From: an uncultured Prevotellaceae bacterium | GTDB taxonomy: Bacteria > Bacteroidota > Bacteroidia > Bacteroidales > Bacteroidaceae | Assembly (NCBI GenBank): GCA_937892315.1 | Contig: CALAVF010000349.1 | Span: forward strand, 1-11,662 | DNA: 11,662 bases | Direction of reading: 5' to 3' | In this document: one piece after another, positions 7,136 through 11,662 of the stretch | Layout of the letters: each line of letters opens with the position of its first letter | Position numbering within the stretch: the first letter of the stretch is position 1 | The notes under the pieces: model-generated | What the model was told of the DNA's origin: nothing | Database searches by the model: none | What the model saw: the letters and a program-made list of their open reading frames with translations, nothing else | Position numbers and translations under genes: made by a program

Positions 7136-8302
7136 ATGGCAAAAAGAGATTTCTACGAAGTGCTGGGCGTGTCGAAGACGGCATCGGACGATGAGATTAA
7201 GCACGCCTACAAAAAGATGGCCATCAAGTATCACCCCGACCGCAATCCGGGTGACAAAGAGGCAGAAGAGAAGTTTAAGGAAGCGGCAGAGGCATACGAT
7301 GTGCTTCGCGACCCCGAGAAGCGTCAGCGGTATGACCAGTTCGGCCCCGATGCGTTTGGTCCCAGTGCTGGCGGCTTTGGCGGTGGACAAGGCATGTCGA
7401 TGGATGACATCTTCAGCATGTTCGGCGACATCTTCGGCGGAGGCTTCGGAGGCGGATTCAGCGGCTTCGGAGGGTTCGGCGGGGGTGGTCAGCGTCGCAA
7501 GCCTGTCTATAAAGGTCAAGACCTGCGGATGCGTATCGAACTGGACCTCAACGACATTGTGAATGGTGTAACGAAGAAGTTCAACGTGCGTACCGACATC
7601 ACCTGCCCCCATTGCAACGGCACAGGCTCGGAGGATGGGCAGGAGACGACTTGCAGCACCTGCAACGGACAGGGTGTTGTGTACAAGACTCGCCAAACCA
7701 TGCTCGGCGTGATGCAGACACAGACCGTCTGCGACACCTGCGGCGGCGAGGGCAGCGTCATCAAGAACAAGTGCAAGCATTGCAACGGCGAAGGCATCGT
7801 CAAGGGCGAGAAGCAAGTGGAGGTTGACCTTCCGGCAGGACTTGTCGAGGGCTATGCCTACAACTTCCAAGGCAAAGGCGGTGCAGGACGACGCGGCGGC
7901 GTGAACGGCGACTTGCAGATTCTCGTACACGAAAAGCCCAATCCCGACCTCGTGCGTGACGGCTGCGACCTCGTTTACAACCTTCTGCTCACCATTCCAC
8001 AGGCAGTGCTCGGCACCTTGCTCGAAGTGCCAACCCACGATGGCAAGGCGAAAATCACCATCCCGTCAGGCACCCAGCCAGGCACGGTGCTCCGTCTGAA
8101 AGGCAAGGGCATCCCCGACATCAACAGTTACTCCCATCAGCGAGGCGACGAAATCATCAACATCTCTGTCTATATGCCAGAGGCACTGAACAAGGAAGAA
8201 CGCCGAGCCATCGAGACACTTGCCAATGGCGACAACGCTAAGCCATCGCCCAGTATCAAGGACAAAATCTTCAGCCACTTCCGAGCCTACTTCAAGAAGT
8301 AG
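7136..8302 (+). CDS. dnaJ: Chaperone DnaJ (Hsp40, type I)
   Basis: DnaJ delivers unfolded clients to DnaK and stimulates its ATPase activity. The protein has all type I parts in order: a J-domain (about 4-70) with the catalytic HPD at 33-35, a Gly/Phe-rich linker (about 79-118), a zinc-finger domain with four CxxCxGxG motifs (157-164, 173-180, 199-206 and 213-220), and C-terminal substrate-binding beta domains (about 225-350). At 388 residues it is of usual length. The ATG at 7136 begins [12 protein letters not shown], as in known homologues. It follows grpE by 6 nt, so the two are almost certainly co-transcribed. dnaK is not in the window. A strong terminator follows the stop codon by 37 nt. 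Confidence 0.97.
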   Translation: MAKRDFYEVLGVSKTASDDEIKHAYKKMAIKYHPDRNPGDKEAEEKFKEAAEAYDVLRDPEKRQRYDQFGPDAFGPSAGGFGGGQGMSMDDIFSMFGDIFGGGFGGGFSGFGGFGGGGQRRKPVYKGQDLRMRIELDLNDIVNGVTKKFNVRTDITCPHCNGTGSEDGQETTCSTCNGQGVVYKTRQTMLGVMQTQTVCDTCGGEGSVIKNKCKHCNGEGIVKGEKQVEVDLPAGLVEGYAYNFQGKGGAGRRGGVNGDLQILVHEKPNPDLVRDGCDLVYNLLLTIPQAVLGTLLEVPTHDGKAKITIPSGTQPGTVLRLKGKGIPDINSYSHQRGDEIINISVYMPEALNKEERRAIETLANGDNAKPSPSIKDKIFSHFRAYFKK

Positions 8303-8339
8303 CATGACACCCCCTTTTTAGGGTATTTGACTGATATAG

Positions 8340-8381
8340 AAGGGTATTCAATAACGGAAAACGTTACTGAATACCCTTTTT
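8340..8381 (+). terminator. Rho-independent terminator after dnaJ
   Basis: AAGGGTATTCA (8340-8350) pairs with TGAATACCCTT (8368-8378), and TAACG (8352-8356) with CGTTA (8362-8366). This gives a 17-bp stem with a single A/C mismatch and a GAAAA loop, followed by a run of five T (8377-8381). The A-run on the other side is short, so it mainly serves the plus strand. It ends the grpE-dnaJ transcript. Confidence 0.92.
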
Positions 8382-8409
8382 ATGTGATACACGAGGTGAA
8401 AAATCACAT
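8382..8409. repeat. Inverted repeat ATGTGAT-N14-ATCACAT
   Basis: ATGTGAT (8382-8388) and ATCACAT (8403-8409) are exact inverted copies separated by 14 nt. The pair lies just upstream of the -33 element of the promoter at 8420-8450. It could be a dimeric regulator site. The half-sites resemble those of CRP/FNR-type proteins, but the spacing is about one helical turn longer than theirs. It could equally be chance. Confidence 0.35.
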
Positions 8410-8419
8410 CTTTTAGGTA

Positions 8420-8450
8420 TTGCGGCATCCCCAAAAAGTCCGTAACTTTG
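8420..8450 (+). promoter_or_regulatory. Bacteroidetes promoter upstream of candidate small RNA
   Basis: TTG (8420-8422) is followed after exactly 20 nt by TAACTTTG (8443-8450), a full match to the Bacteroidetes -33/-7 arrangement. Transcription should begin around 8457. No open reading frame of useful length follows before the hairpin at 8615, so the promoter appears to serve a non-coding transcript. Confidence 0.75.
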
Positions 8451-8456
8451 CAGCGG

Positions 8457-8655
8457 AAAACGGAAGTAGGCGACGAAGCCACCGCTTCTCCCCACCCTTC
8501 CGGACATCCTTGCTTTTCACAAGCAATCTTTACTCATAATAATAATGAAACCCATGTCGTGAGACACCGTTTTATCAGAATTACGTAAACCATAAAATGT
8601 TAGAGACAAAAAAGCCGCCTACCTTGTTCGTGACGAATAGGATAGGCGGTTTCTC
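8457..8655 (+). ncRNA. Candidate structured small RNA (~200 nt)
   Basis: This stretch has its own promoter and ends in a terminator-like hairpin, but holds no credible gene. The longest forward frame, from the ATG at 8597 (38 codons), runs through the hairpin, and the ATG at 8545 encodes only five residues. Near the 5' end, CGGAAG (8461-8466) pairs with CTTCCG (8497-8502) around an inner hairpin GAAGC-CACC-GCTTC (8475-8488). A second hairpin, TTGCTT-TTCAC-AAGCAA, spans 8510-8526. The middle (8527-8610) is A/U-rich and apparently single-stranded, which could serve for target pairing. I do not recognise it as tmRNA, 6S, SRP RNA or RNase P, and it matches no riboswitch I know. Both ends are inferred from the promoter and hairpin. 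A 5' UTR of the downstream gene is less likely because that gene has its own promoter. Confidence 0.55.
8615..8652 (+). terminator. Terminator-like hairpin ending the candidate small RNA
   Basis: CCGCCTA (8615-8621) pairs with TAGGCGG (8643-8649). Inside, CC/GG (8622-8623 with 8640-8641, one bulged A) and TTCG-TGA-CGAA (8627-8637) extend it. TTT (8650-8652) follows and an A-run (8608-8613) precedes, so it may work in both directions. The T-tract is short, so termination may be partial. Confidence 0.65.
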
Positions 8656-8705
8656 GTTGCTCAGAAAAATTTATTGTGTAAAAGTACAATTTTTTTCAAA
8701 AAAAT

Positions 8706-8737
8706 TTTGGTAGTAAACAAAAAATGACCTATATTTG
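8706..8737 (+). promoter_or_regulatory. Bacteroidetes promoter for the small exported protein
   Basis: TTTG (8706-8709) and TATATTTG (8730-8737) are separated by exactly 20 nt, a full consensus match. The predicted start near 8744 leaves a leader of only about 14 nt before the ATG at 8758. The region upstream (8680-8710) is a run of A and T, typical of strong promoters in this phylum. Confidence 0.82.
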
Positions 8738-8757
8738 CACATCAAAACAGATTGTGT

Positions 8758-9081
8758 ATGAGAAAATCTTTACATAACACACTAAAAGTCCTTCTAATGA
8801 TTGGTTGTCTGTCCATGCCTGTAGCGATGATGGCGCAGGATGTACAGCAGCACAACGCCGTTGAGATGGAGCAGAACCAGATTTCGGTGACAGCAAGCGG
8901 AACGAACCTGCGTGTGAAGAATGCCGACGGACTGGTTATCGAGATTTTCAGCCTCACAGGCGAAAAGGTCTTCACCCAGCGAATCGAAGGCTCCTCCAAG
9001 AGCATCGACCTTGCCAACCTCCAGCGTGGCTACTACATCATCAAAATTGGCAAATATACCCGCAAGGTTTACTTGCACTAA
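8758..9081 (+). CDS. Small exported protein with a type IX sorting-domain-like C-terminus
   Basis: The 107-residue product starts with a classical signal peptide: basic MRKSLHNTLK, a hydrophobic core to about residue 25, and a probable cut near AMMAQ (23-27). Cys17 in LMIGC is a poor lipobox because the hydrophobic stretch continues after it. After a short polar linker (28-42), residues 43-107 resemble the Bacteroidetes C-terminal sorting domain (type A): IEIFSLTGEKVF (61-72), SIDLANLQRGYYIIKI (82-97), and a final basic strand ending KVYLH. Such domains normally follow a large cargo protein. Here almost nothing precedes it, so it may be a secreted stand-alone beta-sandwich. I use the ATG at 8758; a TTG two codons earlier is less likely. 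The gene has its own promoter and terminator. Its role is unknown. Confidence 0.75.
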   Translation: MRKSLHNTLKVLLMIGCLSMPVAMMAQDVQQHNAVEMEQNQISVTASGTNLRVKNADGLVIEIFSLTGEKVFTQRIEGSSKSIDLANLQRGYYIIKIGKYTRKVYLH

Positions 9082-9111
9082 ACAACGAACTCCTTTTTAT
9101 CTCCCCATATT

Positions 9112-9148
9112 GTGTAGATGTCCTCACAAAGACATCTACACTTTTTTT
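9112..9148 (+). terminator. Rho-independent terminator after the small exported protein
   Basis: An 11-bp perfect stem, GTGTAGATGTC (9112-9122) with GACATCTACAC (9131-9141), encloses an 8-nt loop and is followed directly by seven T (9142-9148). It lies 30 nt past the stop codon at 9081. Confidence 0.95.
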
Positions 9149-9197
9149 GTGCCAATAGCCTCATTTTTTGTTGTGAGCCTATCATTTATGATGGTAC

Positions 9198-9244
9198 AAA
9201 AAACAGAACCTCGGCACAAATGGGCTTGTGCCGAGGTTCTGTTT
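9198..9244 (-). terminator. Rho-independent terminator after kduI (minus strand)
   Basis: Positions 9201-9219 and 9226-9244 form a perfect 19-bp inverted repeat around a 6-nt loop. Read on the minus strand the stem is followed by six T (complement of 9198-9203), 26 nt after the kduI stop. The plus-strand side has only TTT, so it is chiefly a minus-strand terminator facing the convergent one at 9112-9148. Confidence 0.94.
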
Positions 9245-9269
9245 AGAATATTCCAAAATCACAGATTCT

Positions 9270-10256
9270 CTATCGAATGTCGCTCACCTTGATGACATCC
9301 TTGTCGTTGTAGTCGAGATTTTCGCCTGCCATACCCCAGATGAAGGTGTAGTAGTAGGTGGCGGAGGCGGCGTGGATGGACCATTCGGGCGACATGATGG
9401 CTTGCTCGTTGTGGAGCCATACGACGCGGCTTTCCTGCGGTTCGCCCATAATGTGGCTAATGGTCTGTCCGTCGGGCAGGTTGAAGTAGTAGTAAGCCTC
9501 GATGCGGCGACCGTGGGTGTGAGGTGGCATGGTGTTCCACACACTACCCTCTTGCAACTGCGTCAAACCCATCTGCAACTGGCAAGGGCCTTCTTCGAGA
9601 GCGGTGTTGACGATGAGTTGGTAGATGGTGCGTTGGTTAGATTCAGCCAATGTGCCGAGGGGCTTTTCCTTCGTGCCGATAATGGTGGCTTTGCGGCTTT
9701 GCACTTTGCCGTTCTTGCGACCGTCGAGGGTAATCCACTGGGTCTTGTAGTGCTGATGAGCCGTGGCTGAGTTGAGATAGAACTTGGCAGGATTGGAGGG
9801 GTCAACAGAACGGAATGTCACGTTCTGGTTAGACTCGATACCCTTTCCATTCTTGTCTTTTCCGAGGTTGCCACGACCCACATAGAGGGCTTCCTTGGAA
9901 CCAAGCCTGTATTCGGTGCCGTCCACAGTCACAATGCCCTCGCCTTGACCGCAGTTGATGATGCCCAACTCGCGATTGAAGAGAAAATAAGGGGCACGGA
10001 GTTCGGGGAAAGCCTCCAGTTTGAGTTCCTTGCTGACGGGCATGGCACCGCCGAAGATGAAACGGTCGTACATGGAATACGTCAGGTTGATTTCGTCGGG
10101 TGCCATCACCTTCTCCATGACGAAGCGTTCACGAAGCGTCTTGGTGTCGTAGTGCTTCACGTCTTCAGGATGGCAAGCCGTCTGAAAGTTTACATGCTGC
10201 TGGGCAGAAGCCGTCAGCGAAGCAGCCAATGCTGCGAGAAAAAGGATTTTTTTCAT
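9270..10256 (-). CDS. kduI: 5-dehydro-4-deoxy-D-glucuronate isomerase KduI with signal peptide
   Basis: KduI interconverts 5-keto-4-deoxyuronate, the ring-opened form of the unsaturated uronate released by pectin and related lyases, with 2,5-diketo-3-deoxygluconate. Similarity to the enterobacterial enzyme is strong along the chain: [12 protein letters not shown] (94-105), YVGRGN (125-130), [12 protein letters not shown] (156-167), [11 protein letters not shown] (241-251), GEPQESR (271-277) and FIWGMAGEN (305-313). The zinc ligands are conserved as His246, His248, Glu253 and His295. Unusually, the protein opens with a signal peptide, [18 protein letters not shown], with a likely cut before QQ (19-20), which implies a periplasmic location. 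At 328 residues it exceeds the familiar 278 through the leader plus two Lys/Gly/Asn-rich insertions near 130-147 and 174-200. It is last in the minus-strand run, 16 nt after the lipoprotein gene. Confidence 0.92.
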   Translation of the reverse strand: MKKILFLAALAASLTASAQQHVNFQTACHPEDVKHYDTKTLRERFVMEKVMAPDEINLTYSMYDRFIFGGAMPVSKELKLEAFPELRAPYFLFNRELGIINCGQGEGIVTVDGTEYRLGSKEALYVGRGNLGKDKNGKGIESNQNVTFRSVDPSNPAKFYLNSATAHQHYKTQWITLDGRKNGKVQSRKATIIGTKEKPLGTLAESNQRTIYQLIVNTALEEGPCQLQMGLTQLQEGSVWNTMPPHTHGRRIEAYYYFNLPDGQTISHIMGEPQESRVVWLHNEQAIMSPEWSIHAASATYYYTFIWGMAGENLDYNDKDVIKVSDIR

Positions 10257-10272
10257 GTTAGTTATAAGTTAG

Positions 10273-10494
10273 TTAATTGATTTTCCATTTTTGCAAACTG
10301 GGATTCTCCGTTTTTACAGTATCAATATGAGTAGTACGCATCTTCTCTTGTTTTTTATATTCATCGAGTTTTTGCATGTTTTCAGCATCAAAAAGGGCAT
10401 CAAAAAGGGATAGATTATCAAGAGCCCTACAAGAAGAGAATAATCCTATCAAACTCGCCACAAGAATGACGACAAAAAAAATCTTCTTTCTCAT
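10273..10494 (-). CDS. Small putative lipoprotein of unknown function
   Basis: I do not recognise a family. The 73-residue product begins MRKKIFFVVILVASLIGLFSSC, a short basic start, a hydrophobic core and a cysteine at position 22 preceded by small residues, so it is probably a lipidated envelope protein of about 50 residues after processing. The lipobox (Phe at -3, Leu at -4) is not perfect, but Bacteroidetes tolerate this. The mature part is charged and likely helical (about 30-73, with NMQKLDEYKKQEKMR at 39-53), without further cysteines. It lies 12 nt after the EIIC-like gene and 16 nt before kduI on the same strand, so co-transcription is very likely. A role in complex with the transporter or isomerase is only a guess. 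Confidence 0.72.
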   Translation of the reverse strand: MRKKIFFVVILVASLIGLFSSCRALDNLSLFDALFDAENMQKLDEYKKQEKMRTTHIDTVKTENPSLQKWKIN

Positions 10495-10506
10495 ATTTGT
10501 AAGAAT

Positions 10507-11662
10507 TTATCTCTTATTAATAAGGATTCGATTCCATACCACCAGACCTACAGTAATGGCTGTGAGAATACCAGCACCAATCCACTTCAGGTATTTCACA
10601 CAGGCATAGATGACATAGCCGAAGAGCGAAGAAGCAAAGTCCATCGCACCCGCCTGGAACCCTTCGGGAATCTGGGCAGCCTTGTCCTGCGTAGCCTCAA
10701 ACACCGTGTTGGCAGCCAGCGTGAAGGCAGGAGCCATGTCGGTGACGAAATAGAGACCGATGGTGACAGTGACCAGACCGATGATGAACGTCTTCAACAC
10801 ATTACCCTTGGTGAAAGGCAGCACCATCACGAACACATAGAACATGCCCGCCAACGAAGCCAAGGGGAGGAACTGATTGCCTGCCTTCGACAAGGCGATG
10901 GCAAGCACCAGCGTGACTGGAATGAGCAGCAGCGATACAACCAACGTGGTGGGATGGCCAATCACCAGTGCTGGCGACATGCCGATGTAGATTTTCTTGC
11001 CCTTGAACTTACGCTTCACCACCTCCTGCGTCTTTTCCGAGATGGGCATCAATCCGTCGATAAACAGCCGAGTGATGCGAGGAATCAACTCCATGACGGC
11101 ACCCATGGTGACACCCAGGAAGAGGATGTCCTTCAGGATGAACTTCACCCACACGTCTGTCATGCTCACCGTCCCCTGCGGATTCGTCTCCTGCAGAGCC
11201 GCTTCAAGTTTCAGACGATAAGCCTCCAAGTCTGCGAAATCCCCATAATGGGCAGCCACACCAATCAACGCACCCACAATGACACCCAGCACGATAGGTT
11301 CGCCCAGCACACCAAACTTCTTCTTCAGCCCCTCGGCATCGATGTCGAGTTTCGAGAAGCCCGGTATGCGGTCGAGCAGCCAGTTGATGATCATGGCAAA
11401 CGGTGTGAAACTCTGGCAGAACGGCTGGGGAATGGAAATGCCCTCCATGTTGTCGTAGTAGCCCTGAAAGCGGTCAGCCGTCAGGTCCGCCATCACCAAC
11501 GTGATGATATAGCACGAGATGGCGGCAAAATAGCCCCACAGCAGACTCTGGTCCATCACGAAGTAGGCCACGGCACCGATGAAGGCGAAGTGCCAGTAGT
11601 TCCAAAGGTCAATATTCACCGTGCGGGTGCACTTGGTAATCACCAACAGGAAGTTAACACCC
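10507..11662 (-). CDS. Galactitol-type (GatC/SgcC-like) EIIC membrane transporter, 5' end missing
   Basis: This is a polytopic inner-membrane protein of the galactitol EIIC family. The frame stays open to the window edge, so about 384 C-terminal residues are visible and roughly the first 100, judged against E. coli GatC (about 450), lie outside. Landmarks line up with GatC as I remember it: TRTVNIDLWNYWHFAFIGA near the visible start, KFGVLGEPIVLGVIVG, MELIPRITRLFIDGLMPI and IGMSPALVIGHP. Several long hydrophobic stretches follow to the basic end WNRILINKR. A loop insertion with many charged residues lies between the GEP motif region and the IPRI helix. No EIIA or EIIB gene follows. Bacteroidetes mostly lack a full sugar phosphotransferase system, so it may act as a plain permease. 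With kduI next to it, a uronate-derived substrate is plausible. Confidence 0.85.
   Translation of the reverse strand, partial: GVNFLLVITKCTRTVNIDLWNYWHFAFIGAVAYFVMDQSLLWGYFAAISCYIITLVMADLTADRFQGYYDNMEGISIPQPFCQSFTPFAMIINWLLDRIPGFSKLDIDAEGLKKKFGVLGEPIVLGVIVGALIGVAAHYGDFADLEAYRLKLEAALQETNPQGTVSMTDVWVKFILKDILFLGVTMGAVMELIPRITRLFIDGLMPISEKTQEVVKRKFKGKKIYIGMSPALVIGHPTTLVVSLLLIPVTLVLAIALSKAGNQFLPLASLAGMFYVFVMVLPFTKGNVLKTFIIGLVTVTIGLYFVTDMAPAFTLAANTVFEATQDKAAQIPEGFQAGAMDFASSLFGYVIYACVKYLKWIGAGILTAITVGLVVWNRILINKR

Noticed and set aside
6497..8038. A 513-codon open frame on the minus strand across grpE and dnaJ
   Set aside because: It is antisense to two intact chaperone genes and shows a shadow composition (runs of Leu, Val, Ala, His and Phe) with no domain I recognise.
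8475..8488. The GAAGC hairpin as part of an SRP RNA
   Set aside because: The conserved SRP Alu/S-domain apical sequence and overall rod fold are not seen; only a short GAAGC similarity exists.
8597..8713. A 38-codon frame starting inside the candidate small RNA
   Set aside because: It reads straight through the terminator-like hairpin and an A/T tract up to the next promoter; the hairpin explains the sequence better than a peptide.
9181..9192. Small palindrome ATCATTTATGAT between the convergent terminators
   Set aside because: The stem is only 5 bp with a 2-base loop and has no associated promoter, so it is within chance expectation.

Overview
The window looks like chromosomal DNA of a Bacteroidales bacterium, most likely of the Prevotella/Segatella type. 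Three things point there. Promoters carry the Bacteroidetes -7 box TAnnTTTG, twice with a TTG/TTTG element exactly 20 nt upstream. Genes lack purine-rich Shine-Dalgarno sequences and have A/T-rich leaders instead. The proteins have a Bacteroidetes flavour: a fused HisIE, an FtsE gene without an adjacent ftsX, a 387-residue LysA beside a monofunctional aspartokinase, a small exported protein resembling a type IX sorting domain, and a small lipoprotein. The genus is an inference.

Layout. Positions 1-469 are non-coding and hold a 23-nt tandem array of palindromes (about 103-180), a G- and purine-rich stretch, and a -7 box just before hisH. Positions 470-6448 form one tight plus-strand run: hisH, hisA, hisF, hisIE, ftsE, an aspartokinase gene and lysA. 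Spacers are 30 nt or less, hisA and hisF overlap, and the run closes with a terminator at about 6487-6518. It joins the IGP-synthase and neighbouring steps of histidine synthesis to the first and last steps of lysine/diaminopimelate synthesis, with a divisome ATPase gene in between. Positions 6554-8302 hold the chaperone pair grpE-dnaJ, closed by a strong terminator (8340-8381).

Positions 8382-8757 contain no convincing protein gene. They carry a complete promoter, three predicted stem-loops and a terminator-like hairpin (8615-8652), which together suggest a stand-alone small RNA of about 200 nt. A second full promoter (8706-8737) then drives a 107-residue exported protein that is little more than a signal peptide plus a sorting-domain-like fold, followed by a perfect terminator.

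The right part (9201-11662) is on the minus strand. Reading in the transcription direction, it has a GatC-like EIIC membrane protein (5' end outside the window), a 73-residue putative lipoprotein and a KduI-type 5-keto-4-deoxyuronate isomerase, with gaps of 12 and 16 nt, then a 19-bp perfect terminator stem. The KduI begins with a clear signal peptide, whereas the familiar enzyme is cytoplasmic. The three genes could form a module in which an unsaturated-uronate product is isomerised in the periplasm and then imported by an EIIC-type permease. This is the most interesting hypothesis in the window, followed by the candidate small RNA. The remainder is recognisable housekeeping sequence.
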